DNA from: Hydractinia symbiolongicarpus
Taxonomy: Eukaryota; Cnidaria; Hydrozoa; Anthoathecata; Hydractiniidae
Assembly: GCF_029227915.1 (NCBI RefSeq)
Contig: NC_079876.1
Location: 3,784,001 to 3,848,000 of the forward strand
Reading direction: 5' to 3'
DNA: 64,000 nt
The stretch's first letter is position 1, and each line of letters opens with the position of its first letter. The position numbers were made by a program, and so were the translations under genes. Below, in pieces: positions 24,561 to 36,491 of the stretch. Below the pieces are notes generated by a model. That model was not told the origin of the DNA, ran no database searches, and saw only the letters and a program-made list of their open reading frames with translations.

Positions 24561-27172
24561 GGAGTCCAATTGTCTCACTTATAACATTTATAACGTCACA
24601 GTCCAAAATCAGTTCAATTTAGTCCCACAGTCAATCGTTTCACTGTTAAAAGCAATGCAACCTATTAATATGAGAAAAATATCGCTAAATGCATGTTTGT
24701 ACGAATATGTGACACAAACGTTCTAACTCAAATGGATTGATACTGTTAGAAAGTCATTGAAATGTAGTTCTTGAAGCTGTCAATATTTCTGCAGCGCCTC
24801 CTAACGGCTACGATTGGTCCAACAGTACAAAATGACGTATTTATCTACATTTTTAAATGAAGCGCTACCACAGCGGCCAGTGGAATCGCTGAGTTCCGGC
24901 AATCAAGTCAAATTAAGAAGAATGTTATTTCTTGGAGTCCAATTGTCTCATTTATCAAATTTATCAGGTCACAGTCCAAAGTTAGTTCAATTAAGTCCCA
25001 CAGTCAATCGTTTCACGTTTAAAAGCGATACAACCTAGTAATACCGGAAAGATATCACGAAATACATGTTGGTACGAATATGTGACTCAACCGTTGTTAC
25101 ACAAACGGATTGATACTGTTAGAAAGTCAATGAAATGTAGTTTTTGAAACTGTCTCTAATTCTTCAGCGCGGGATAACGGCTAGGATTGGTCCCACAGTA
25201 AAAAATGACTTATTCATCTAAATTTTTAAATAAAGCGCTACCACAGCGCCCAGTGTAATCGCTGAGTTCCGGCAATCATGTCAAATTAAGAAGAATGTTT
25301 TTTCTTGGAGTCCAATTGTCTTACTTATAACATTTATAACGTCACAGTCCAAAATCAGTTCAATTTTGTCCCACAGTCAATCGTTTCACTGTTAAAAGCG
25401 ATACAATCTGGTAATACCGGAAAGATATCACGAAATACATGTTGGTACAAATATGTGACTCAACCGTTGTAACACAAACGGATTGACACCTTTAGAAAGT
25501 CAATGAAATGTAGTTTTTGAAACTGTCTCTATTTCTTCAGCGCGGGATAACAGCTAGGAGTGGTCCCACAGTATAGAATGACTTATTCATCTAAATTTTT
25601 AAATGAAGAGCTACCACAGCGCCCAGTGTAATCGCTGAGTTCCGGCAATCATGTCAAATTAAGAAGAATGTTATTTCTTGAAGTCCAATTGTCTCACTTA
25701 TAACATTTATAACGTCACAGTCCAAAATCAGTTCAATTTAGTCCCACAGTCAATCGTTTCACTGTTAAAAGCAATGCAACCTATTAATATGAGAAAAATA
25801 TCGCTTAATGCATGTTTGTCCGAATATGTGACCCAACCGTTGTAACTAAAACGGACTGACACCGTTAGAAAGGAAACGAAATGTAATTTTTAAACCTTTC
25901 GCTATTTCTTCAGCGCGCGATAACGGCTAGGATTGGTCACACGGTAATGAATGATTTATTTATCTAAATTTTTAAATGAAGCGCTACCACAGCGCCCAGT
26001 GTAATCGCTGAGTTCCGGCAATCACACCAAATTAAGAAGAATGTTTTTTCTTGGAGTCCAATTGTCTCATTTATCACATTTATCAGGTCACAGTCGAAAT
26101 TTAGTTCAATTAAGTCCCACAGTCAATCGTTTCACTGTTAAAAGCGATGCAATCTAGTAATATCAGATAAATATCGCTAAATACATGTTGGTACGAATAT
26201 GTGACCCAACCGTTGTAACTCAAACGGACTGACATCGATAGAAAGACCGTGAAAAGTAGTATTTGAAACTGTCTCTATTTCTTCAGCGCGCGCTAACGGC
26301 TAGGATTCGTCCCACGGTTAAAAAGTGACTTTTTTATCTTAATTTTCATATGAAGCACTACCACAGCGCCCAGTGTAATTGCTCAGTTTCGGCAATCATG
26401 TCAAATTAAGATGAATGTTATTTCTTGGAGTTCAATTGTCTCATTTATCACATTTATCAGGTCACAGTCCAAAGTTAGTTCAATTAAGTCCCACAGTCAA
26501 TCGTTTCACTGTTAAAAGCGATACAATCTAGTAATACCGGAAAGATATCACGAAATACATGTTGGTACAAATATGTGACTCAACCGTTGTAACACAAACG
26601 GATTGACACTGTTAGAAAGTCAATGAAATGTAGTTTTTGAAACTGTCTCTATTTCTTCAGCGCGGGATAACAGCTAGGATTGGTCACACGGTAAAGAATG
26701 ACTTATTTATCTAAATTTTTAAATGAAGCGCTACCACAGCGCCCAGTGTAATCGCTGAGTTCCGGCAATCACACCAAATTAAGAAGAAAGTTTTTTCTTG
26801 GAGTCCAATTGTCTCATTTATCACATTTATCAGGTCACAGTCCAAAGTTAGTTCAATTAAGTCCCACAGTCAATCGTTTCATTGTTAAAAGCGATGCAAT
26901 CTAGTAATACCGTAAAGATATCACGAAATACATGTTGGTACAAATATGTGACTTAACCGTTGTAACACAAGCGGATTGACACTGTTACAAAGTCAATGAA
27001 ATGTAGTTTTTGAAACTGTCTCTATTTCTTCAGCACGGGATAACAGCTAGGATTGGTTCCACAGTATAAAATGACTTATTCATCTAAATTTTTAAATGAA
27101 GCGCTACCACAGCGCCCAGTGTAATCGCTGAGTTCCTGAAATCATGTCAAATTAAGAAGAATGTTATTTCTT
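24561..27172. repeat. Block C, HOR copy 1 (7 monomers, 2612 bp)
   Basis: Begins with the type 4 PstI monomer. Compared with copies 2 and 3 it has one extra type 3 monomer in the 26430-26800 region, marked by GGTCACACGGTAAAGAATGAC and GAAGAAAGTTTTTTC. Offset to copy 2 is 2612 before the extra monomer and 2239 after it. Confidence 0.9.
24934..25306 (+). repeat. Type 3 monomer (representative)
   Basis: This 373 bp monomer is recognised by GCGATACAACCTAG, TACCGGAAAGATATCACG with an EcoRV site (GATATC) at 25051-25056, GTGACTCAACCG, ACGGATTGATACTG, a GCGGGATAACGG segment and AAAAATGACTTATTCATC. The type recurs throughout, sometimes with GGATTGACACTG and GATAACAGCTAGG instead. Confidence 0.85.
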
Positions 27173-27545
27173 GGAGTCCAATTGTCTCACTTATAACATT
27201 TATAACGTCACAGTCCAAAATCAGTTCAATTTAGTCCCACAGTCAATCGTTTCACTGTTAAAAGCAATGCAACCTATTAATATGAGAAAAATATCGCTAA
27301 ATGCATGTTTGTACGAATATGTGACACAAACGTTCTAACTCAAATGGATTGATACTGTTAGAAAGTCATTGAAATGTAGTTCTTGAAGCTGTCAATATTT
27401 CTGCAGCGCCTCCTAACGGCTACGATTGGTCCAACAGTACAAAATGACGTATTTATCTACATTTTTAAATGAAGCGCTACCACAGCGGCCAGTGGAATCG
27501 CTGAGTTCCGGCAATCAAGTCAAATTAAGAAGAATGTTATTTCTT
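27173..27545 (+). repeat. Type 4 monomer (representative)
   Basis: This 373 bp monomer has CTTATAACATTTATAACG, CCAAAATCAGTTC, CCTATTAATATGAG, an ATGCAT (NsiI) site at 27301-27306, CGTTCTAACTCAAATGG and CTTGAAGCTGTCAATATTTC. A CTGCAG (PstI) site at 27401-27406 marks the block C, F and related sublineage. In blocks A, B, D, E and G the equivalent position usually reads TTCAGCGCG or CTCAGCGCG, without PstI. Confidence 0.85.
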
Positions 27546-29411
27546 GGAGTCAAATTGTCTCATTTATCAAATTTATCAGGTCACAGTCCAAAGTTAGTTC
27601 AATTAAGTCCCACAGTCAATCGTTTCACGTTTAAAAGCGATACAACCTAGTAATACCGGAAAGATATCACGAAATACATGTTGGTACGAATATGTGACTC
27701 AACCGTTGTTACACAAACGGATTGATACTGTTAGAAAGTCAATGAAATGTAGTTTTTGAAACTGTCTCTAATTCTTCAGCGCGGGATAACGGCTAGGATT
27801 GGTCCCACAGTAAAAAATGACTTATTCATCTAAATTTTTAAATAAAGCGCTACCACAGCGCCCAGTGTAATCGCTGAGTTCCGGCAATCATGTCAAATTA
27901 AGAAGAATGTTTTTTCTTGGAGTCCAATTGTCTTACTTATAACATTTATAACGTCACAGTCCAAAATCAGTTCAATTTTGTCCCACAGTCAATCGTTTCA
28001 CTGTTAAAAGCGATACAATCTGGTAATACCGGAAAGATATCACGAAATACATGTTGGTACAAATATGTGACTCAACCGTTGTAACACAAACGGATTGACA
28101 CCTTTAGAAAGTCAATGAAATGTAGTTTTTGAAACTGTCTCTATTTCTTCAGCGCGGGATAACAGCTAGGAGTGGTCCCACAGTATAGAATGACTTATTC
28201 ATCTAAATTTTTAAATGAAGAGCTACCACAGCGCCCAGTGTAATCGCTGAGTTCCGGCAATCATGTCAAATTAAGAAGAATGTTATTTCTTGAAGTCCAA
28301 TTGTCTCACTTATAACATTTATAACGTCACAGTCCAAAATCAGTTCAATTTAGTCCCACAGTCAATCGTTTCACTGTTAAAAGCAATGCAACCTATTAAT
28401 ATGAGAAAAATATCGCTTAATGCATGTTTGTCCGAATATGTGACCCAACCGTTGTAACTCAAACGGACTGACACCGTTAGAAAGGAAACGAAATGTAATT
28501 TTTAAACCTTTCGCTATTTCTTCAGCGCGCGATAACGGCTAGGATTGGTCACACGGTAATGAATGATTTATTTATCTAAATTTTTAAATGAAGCGCTACC
28601 ACAGCGCCCAGTGTAATCGCTGAGTTCCGGCAATCACACCAAATTAAGAAGAATGTTTTTTCTTGGAGTCCAATTGTCTCATTTATCACATTTATCAGGT
28701 CACAGTCCAAATTTAGTTCAATTAAGTCCCACAGTCAATCGTTTCACTGTTAAAAGCGATGCAATCTAGTAATATCAGATAAATATCGCTAAATACATGT
28801 TGGTACGAATATGTGACCCAACCGTTGTAACTCAAACGGACTGACATCGATAGAAAGACCGTGAAAAGTAGTATTTGAAACTGTCTCTATTTCTTCAGCG
28901 CGCGCTAACGGCTAGGATTCGTCCCACGGTTAAAAAGTGACTTTTTTATCTTAATTTTCATATGAAGCACTACCACAGCGCCCAGTGTAATTGCTCAGTT
29001 TCGGCAATCATGTCAAATTAAGATGAATGTTATTTCTTGGAGTTCAATTGTCTCATTTATCACATTTATCAGGTCACAGTCCAAAGTTAGTTCAATTAAG
29101 TCCCACAGTCAATCGTTTCATTGTTAAAAGCGATACAATCTAGTAATACCGTAAAGATATCACGAAATACATGTTGGTACAAATATGTGACTTAACCGTT
29201 GTAACACAAGCGGATTGACACTGTTACAAAGTCAATGAAATGTAGTTTTTGAAACTGTCTCTATTTCTTCAGCACGGGATAACAGCTAGGATTGGTTCCA
29301 CAGTATAAAATGACTTATTCATCTAAATTTTTAAATGAAGCGCTACCACAGCGCCCAGTGTAATCGCTGAGTTCCTGAAATCATGTCAAATTAAGAAGAA
29401 TGTTATTTCTT
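27173..29411. repeat. Block C, HOR copy 2 (6 monomers, 2239 bp)
   Basis: Six full monomers, nearly identical to copy 3. A private substitution gives GAGTCAAATTG near 27547, where the others read GAGTCCAATTG. Near 29117 the sequence reads TTTCATTGTTAAAAGCGATACAATC. That combines features of two adjacent monomers of copy 1, as expected if one monomer was lost by exchange here. Confidence 0.92.
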
Positions 29412-31649
29412 GGAGTCCAATTGTCTCACTTATAACATTTATAACGTCACAGTCCAAAATCAGTTCAATTTAGTCCCACAGTCAATCGTTTCACTGTTAA
29501 AAGCAATGCAACCTATTAATATGAGAAAAATATCGCTAAATGCATGTTTGTACGAATATGTGACACAAACGTTCTAACTCAAATGGATTGATACTGTTAG
29601 AAAGTCATTGAAATGTAGTTCTTGAAGCTGTCAATATTTCTGCAGCGCCTCCTAACGGCTACGATTGGTCCAACAGTACAAAATGACGTATTTATCTACA
29701 TTTTTAAATGAAGCGCTACCACAGCGGCCAGTGGAATCGCTGAGTTCCGGCAATCAAGTCAAATTAAGAAGAATGTTATTTCTTGGAGTCCAATTGTCTC
29801 ATTTATCAAATTTATCAGGTCACAGTCCAAAGTTAGTTCAATTAAGTCCCACAGTCAATCGTTTCACGTTTAAAAGCGATACAACCTAGTAATACCGGAA
29901 AGATATCACGAAATACATGTTGGTACGAATATGTGACTCAACCGTTGTTACACAAACGGATTGATACTGTTAGAAAGTCAATGAAATGTAGTTTTTGAAA
30001 CTGTCTCTAATTCTTCAGCGCGGGATAACGGCTAGGATTGGTCCCACAGTAAAAAATGACTTATTCATCTAAATTTTTAAATAAAGCGCTACCACAGCGC
30101 CCAGTGTAATCGCTGAGTTCCGGCAATCATGTCAAATTAAGAAGAATGTTTTTCTTGGAGTCCAATTGTCTTACTTATAACATTTATAACGTCACAGTCC
30201 AAAATCAGTTCAATTTTGTCCCACAGTCAATCGTTTCACTGTTAAAAGCGATACAATCTGGTAATACCGGAAAGATATCACGAAATACATGTTGGTACAA
30301 ATATGTGACTCAACCGTTGTAACACAAACGGATTGACACCTTTAGAAAGTCAATGAAATGTAGTTTTTGAAACTGTCTCTATTTCTTCAGCGCGGGATAA
30401 CAGCTAGGAGTGGTCCCACAGTATAGAATGACTTATTCATCTAAATTTTTAAATGAAGAGCTACCACAGCGCCCAGTGTAATCGCTGAGTTCCGGCAATC
30501 ATGTCAAATTAAGAAGAATGTTATTTCTTGAAGTCCAATTGTCTCACTTATAACATTTATAACGTCACAGTCCAAAATCAGTTCAATTTAGTCCCACAGT
30601 CAATCGTTTCACTGTTAAAAGCAATGCAACCTATTAATATGAGAAAAATATCGCTTAATGCATGTTTGTCCGAATATGTGACCCAACCGTTGTAACTCAA
30701 ACGGACTGACACCGTTAGAAAGGAAACGAAATGTAATTTTTAAACCTTTCGCTATTTCTTCAGCGCGCGATAACGGCTAGGATTGGTCACACGGTAATGA
30801 ATGATTTATTTATCTAAATTTTTAAATGAAGCGCTACCACAGCGCCCAGTGTAATCGCTGAGTTCCGGCAATCACACCAAATTAAGAAGAATGTTTTTTC
30901 TTGGAGTCCAATTGTCTCATTTATCACATTTATCAGGTCACAGTCCAAATTTAGTTCAATTAAGTCCCACAGTCAATCGTTTCACTGTTAAAAGCGATGC
31001 AATCTAGTAATATCAGATAAATATCGCTAAATACATGTTGGTACGAATATGTGACCCAACCGTTGTAACTCAAACGGACTGACATCGATAGAAAGACCGT
31101 GAAAAGTAGTATTTGAAACTGTCTCTATTTCTTCAGCGCGCGCTAACGGCTAGGATTCGTCCCACGGTTAAAAAGTGACTTTTTTATCTTAATTTTCATA
31201 TGAAGCACTACCACAGCGCCCAGTGTAATTGCTCAGTTTCGGCAATCATGTCAAATTAAGATGAATGTTATTTCTTGGAGTTCAATTGTCTCATTTATCA
31301 CATTTATCAGGTCACAGTCCAAAGTTAGTTCAATTAAGTCCCACAGTCAATCGTTTCATTGTTAAAAGCGATACAATCTAGTAATACCGGAAAGATATCA
31401 CGAAATACATGTTGGTACAAATATGTGACTTAACCGTTGTAACACAAGCGGATTGACACTGTTACAAAGTCAATGAAATGTAGTTTTTGAAACTGTCTCT
31501 ATTTCTTCAGCACGGGATAACAGCTAGGATTGGTTCCACAGTATAAAATGACTTATTCATCTAAATTTTTAAATGAAGCGCTACCACAGCGCCCAGTGTA
31601 ATCGCTGAGTTCCTGAAATCATGTCAAATTAAGAAGAATGTTATTTCTT
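29412..31649. repeat. Block C, HOR copy 3 (6 monomers, 2238 bp)
   Basis: Same order as copy 2. It is one base shorter because a T-run near 30148 has lost a T. A further difference is TACCGGAAAG near 31384, where copy 2 has TACCGTAAAG. Confidence 0.92.
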
Positions 31650-34634
31650 GGAGTCCAATTGTCTCACTTATAACATTTATAACGTCACAGTCCAAAATCA
31701 GTTCAATTTAGTCCCACAGTCAATCGTTTCACTGTTAAAAGCAATGCAACCTATTAATATGAGAAAAATATCGCTAAATGCATGTTTGTACGAATATGTG
31801 ACACAAACGTTCTAACTCAAATGGATTGATACTGTTAGAAAGTCATTGAAATGTAGTTCTTGAAGCTGTCAATATTTCTGCAGCGCCTCCTAACGGCTAC
31901 AATTGGTCCAACAGTACAAAATGACGTATTTATCTACATTTTTAAATGAAGCGCTACCACAGCGGCCAGTGGAATCGCTGAGTTCCGGCAATCAAGTCAA
32001 ATTAAGAAGAATGTTATTTCTTGGAGTCCAATTGTCTCATTTATCAAATTTATCAGGTCACAGTCCAAAGTTAGTTCAATTAAGTCCCACAGTCAATCGT
32101 TTCACGTTTAAAAGCGATACAACCTAGTAATACCGGAAAGATATCACGAAATACATGTTGGTACGAATATGTGACTCAACCGTTGTTACACAAACGGATT
32201 GATACTGTTAGAAAGTCAATGAAATGTAGTTTTTGAAACTGTCTCTAATTCTTCAGCGCGGGATAACGGCTAGGATTGGTCCCACAGTAAAAAATGACTT
32301 ATTCATCTAAATTTTTAAATAAAGCGCTACCACAGCGCCCAGTGTAATCGCTGAGTTCCGGCAATCATGTCAAATTAAGAAGAATGTTTTTTCTTGGAGT
32401 CCAATTGTCTTACTTATAACATTTATAACGTCACAGTCCAAAATCAGTTCAATTTTGTCCCACAGTCAATCGTTTCACTGTTAAAAGCGATACAATCTGG
32501 TAATACCGGAAAGATATCACGAAATACATGTTGGTACAAATATGTGACTCAACCGTTGTAACACAAACGGATTGACACCTTTAGAAAGTCAATGAAATGT
32601 AGTTTTTGAAACTGTCTCTATTTCTTCAGCGCGGGATAACAGCTAGGAGTGGTCCCACAGTATAGAATGACTTATTCATCTAAATTTTTAAATGAAGAGC
32701 TACCACAGCGCCCAGTGTAATCGCTGAGTTCCGGCAATCATGTCAAATTAAGAAGAATGTTATTTCTTGAAGTCCAATTGTCTCACTTATAACATTTATA
32801 ACGTCACAGTCCAAAATCAGTTCAATTTAGTCCCACAGTCAATCGTTTCACTGTTAAAAGCAATGCAACCTATTAATATGAGAAAAATATCGCTTAATGC
32901 ATGTTTGTCCGAATATGTGACCCAACCGTTGTAACTCAAACGGACTGACACCGTTAGAAAGGAAACGAAATGTAATTTTTAAACCTTTCGCTATTTCTTC
33001 AGCGCGCGATAACGGCTAGGATTGGTCACACGGTAATGAATGATTTATTTATCTAAATTTTTAAATGAAGCGCTACCACAGCGCCCAGTGTAATCGCTGA
33101 GTTCCGGCAATCACACCAAATTAAGAAGAATGTTTTTTCTTGGAGTCCAATTGTCTCATTTATCACATTTATCAGGTCACAGTCCAAATTTAGTTCAATT
33201 AAGTCCCACAGTCAATCGTTTCACTGTTAAAAGCGATGCAATCTAGTAATATCAGATAAATATCGATAAATACATGTTGGTACGAATATGTGACCCAACC
33301 GTTGTAACTCAAACGGACTGACATCGATAGAAAGACCGTGAAAAGTAGTATTTGAAACTGTCTCTATTTCTTCAGCGCGCGCTAACGGCTAGGATTCGTC
33401 CCACGGTTAAAAAGTGACTTTTTTATCTTAATTTTCATATGAAGCACTACCACAGCGCCCAGTGTAATTGCTCAGTTTCGGCAATCATGTGAAATTAAGA
33501 TGAATGTTATTTCTTGGAGTTCAATTGTCTCATTTATCACATTTATCAGGTCACAGTCCAAAGTTAGTTCAATTAAGTCCCACAGTCAATCGTTTCACTG
33601 TTAAAAGCGATACAATCTAGTAATACCGGAAAGATATCACGAAATACATGTTGGTACAAATATGTGACTCAACCGTTGTAACACAAACGGATTGACACTG
33701 TTAGAAAGTCAATGAAATGTAGTTTTTGAAACTGTCTCTATTTCTTCAGCGCGGGATAACAGCTAGGATTGGTCACACGGTAAAGAATGACTTATTTATC
33801 TAAATTTTTAAATGAAGCGCTACCACAGCGCCCAGTGTAATCGCTGAGTTCCTGAAATCATGTCAAATTAAGAAGAATGTTATTTCTTGGAGTCCAATTG
33901 TCTCGCTTATAACATTTATAACGTTACAGTCCAAAATCAGTTCAATTTAGTCCGACAGTCAATCCTTTCACTGTTAAAATCAATGCAACCTATTAATATG
34001 AGAAAAATATCGCTAAATGCATGTTTGTACGAATATGTGACCCAACCATTGTAACTCAAACGGACTGACACCGTTAAAAAGGAAATGAAATGTAGTTTTT
34101 GCCCCTTTCGCTATTTCTTCAGCGCGCGATAACGGCTAGGATTGGTCACACGGTAAAGAATGATTTATTTATCTAAATTTTTAAATGAAGCGCTACCACA
34201 GCGCCCAGTGTAATCGCTGAGTTCCGGCAATCACACCAAATTAAGAAGAATGTTTTTTCTTGGAGTCCAATTGTCTCATTTATCACATTTATCAGGTCAC
34301 AGTCCAAAGTTAGTTCAATTAAGTCCCACAGTCAATCGTTTCACTGTTAAAAGCAATGCAACCTATTAATATGAGAAAAATATCGCTAAATGCATGTTTG
34401 TACGAATATGTGACACAAACGTTCTAACTCAAATGGACTGATACTGTTAGAAAGTCATTGAAATGTAGTTCTTGAAGTTGTCAATATTTCTGCAGCGCCT
34501 CCTAACGGCTACGATCGGTCCCACAGTACAAAATGACGTATTTATCTACATTTTTAAATGAAGCGCTACCACAGCGCCCAGTGTAATCGCTGAGTTTCGG
34601 CAATCATGTCAAATTAAGAAGAATGTTATTTCTT
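31650..34634. repeat. Block C, HOR copy 4 (8 monomers, 2985 bp)
   Basis: The first part matches copies 1-3. Two further monomers follow at about 33890-34634. The first has CTCGCTTATAAC, AGTCCGACAG, CTGTTAAAATCAATG and the GCCCCTTTCG segment at 34101. The second is type 4 with ACGATCGGTC at 34511. These two are also found near 23240-23800, and the first again near 53440-53800. Confidence 0.9.
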
Positions 34635-35439
34635 GGAGTCCAATTGTCTCACTTATAACATTTATAACGTCACAGTCCAAAATCAGTTCAATTTAGTCCC
34701 ACAGTCAATCGTTTCACTGTTAAAAGCAATGCAACCTATTAATATGAGAAAAATATCCCTAAATGCATGTTTGTACGAATATGTGACACAAACGTTCTAA
34801 CTCAAATGGATTGATACTGTTAGAAAGTCATTGAAATGTAGTTCTTGAAGCTGTCAATATTTCTGCAGCGCCTCCTAACGGCTACGATTGGTCCAACAGT
34901 ACAAAATGACGTATTTATCTACATTTTTAAATGAAGCGCTACCACAGCGGCCAGTGGAATCGCTGAGTTCCGGCAATCAAGTCAAATTAAGAAGAATGTT
35001 ATTTCTTGGAGTCCAATTGTCTCATTTATCAAATTTATCAGGTCACAGTCCAAAGTTAGTTCAGTTAAGTCCCACAGTCAATCGTTTCACTGTTAAAAGC
35101 GATACAACCTAGTAATACCGGAAAGATATCACGAAATACATGTTGGTACGAATATGTGACTCAACCGTTGTTACACAAACGGATTGATACTGTTAGAAAG
35201 TCAATGAAATGTAGTTTTTGAAACTGTCTCTAATTCTTCAGCGCGGGATAACGGCTAGGATTGGACCCACAGTAAAAAATGACTTATTCATCTAAATTTT
35301 TAAATAAAGCGCTACCACAGCGCCCAGTGTAATCGCTGAGTTCCGGCAATCATGTCAAATTAAGAAGAATGTTTTTTCTTGGAGTCCAATTGTCTTACTT
35401 ATAACATTTATAACGTCACAGTCCAAAATCAGTTCAATT
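34635..35439. repeat. Block C, HOR copy 5 (partial)
   Basis: Matches the start of copy 4 at +2985 until about 35440. There copy 4 continues as type 3 (TTTTGTCCCACAG) and this copy turns into a type 4 monomer with CCTATTAACATGAG. That change marks the end of block C. Confidence 0.88.
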
Positions 35440-36126
35440 TAGTCCCACAGTCAATCGTTTCACTGTTAAAAGCAATGCAACCTATTAACATGAGAAAAAT
35501 ATCGCTAAATGCATGTTTGTACGAATATGTGACACAAACGTTCTAACTCAAATGGACTGATACTGTTAGAAAGTTATTGAAATGTAGTTCTTGAAGCTGT
35601 CAATATTTCTTCAGCGCGTCCTAACGGCTAGGATTCGACCCACAGTACAAAATGACTCATTTATCTACATTTTTAAATGAAGCGCTACCACAGCGGCCAG
35701 TGGAATCGCTGAGTTCCCGCAATCACGTCAAATTAAGAAGAATGTTATTTCTTGGAGTCCAATTGTCTCATTTATCACATTTATCAGGTCACAGTTCAAA
35801 GTTAGTTCAATTAAGTCCCACAGTCAATCGTTTCATTGTTAAAAGCTATGCAACCTAGTAATATCAGAAAAATATCGCTAAATACATGTTAGTACGAATA
35901 TGTGACCCAACCGTTGTAACTCAAGCGGACTGACACCGTTAGAAAGGAAATGAAATGTAATTTTTGAACCTTTCGCTATTTCTTCAACGCGCGATAACGG
36001 CTAGGACTGGTCACACGGTAAAGAATGATTTATTTATCTAAATTTTTAAATGAAGCGCTACCACAGCGCCCAGTGTAATCGCTAAGTTCCGGCAATCACG
36101 CCAAATTAAGAAGAATGTTTTTCCTT

Positions 36127-36491
36127 GGAGTCCAATTGTCTCATTTATCACATTTATCAGGTCACAGTCCAAAGTTAGTTCAATTTTTTTCTAGATTGCA
36201 TTGTTAAAAGCAATGCAATCTAGTAATATCAAAAAAATATCTCTAAATACATGTTGGTACGAATATGTGACCCAACCATTGTAACTCAAACGGACTGACA
36301 CCGTTAGAAAGTCAATGAAATGTAGTTTTTGAAACTGTCGCTATTCTTCAGTCCGCAATAACGGCTAGGTTTGGTCCCACGGTAAAGAATGACTTATTTA
36401 TCTAAATTTTTAAATGAAGCGCTACCACAGCGCCCAGTGTAATAAGCTGAGTTCCGGCAAGCACATCAAATTAAGAAGAATGTTATTTCTT
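36127..36491 (+). repeat. Rearranged monomer (365 bp) carrying a new palindrome
   Basis: Compared with its nearest relative at 62000-62372, this monomer has 23 bases of the TCCCACAGTCAATCG segment replaced by 15 unrelated-looking bases. The new bases read as the reverse complement of sequence lying just downstream in the same monomer, with a T-run at the left edge. The rest of the monomer is normal. Confidence 0.85.
36191..36223. repeat. Perfect palindrome, 12 bp arms, 9 base loop
   Basis: CTAGATTGCATT at 36191-36202 and AATGCAATCTAG at 36212-36223 are exact reverse complements around GTTAAAAGC. The right arm is ordinary satellite sequence and the left arm is new. This is the expected product of a short replication template switch, or hairpin-primed synthesis. 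No other monomer in the window shows it. Confidence 0.9.

Larger units (their letters stand above)
35381..36491. repeat. Three-monomer segment related to 61627-62372 in block G
   Basis: Monomers 35381-35753, 35754-36126 and 36127-36491 correspond to only two monomers in block G, 61627-61999 and 62000-62372. The first G monomer has the front of the first D monomer (CCTATTAACATGAG, GGATTCGACCC). Its tail is that of the second D monomer (CGCTAA, then AATCA-GCCAAATT and a T-run). The offset changes from 26246 to 25881, a difference of one monomer. Confidence 0.75.

Noticed and set aside
24814-25038. Open reading frames of 60-74 codons on the + strand, at 24814, 27426, 29665, 31903, 34888, 35652, 36414, 57048, 58523, 60016 and 62295
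   Set aside because: They lie inside satellite monomers and are nearly identical only because the HOR copies are. Most exist because GTGTAATCG became GTGGAATCG, which removes a stop present in most other monomers; at 36414 and 62295 a one-base insertion (GTAATAAGC) has a similar effect. There is no start context, domain or conservation beyond what the DNA repeat itself predicts.
35630-35650. Pol III B box-like GGATTCGACCC in a type 4 variant (also near 61879)
   Set aside because: Only part of the B box consensus fits, no A box is spaced upstream, and no tRNA cloverleaf can be drawn. It is a few substitutions away from the common GGATTGGTCCC.
36181-36230. Terminator-like hairpin (T-run next to a palindrome)
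   Set aside because: The T-run precedes the stem on the + strand, there is no gene upstream, and the structure is unique to one monomer. A template-switch scar explains it better.
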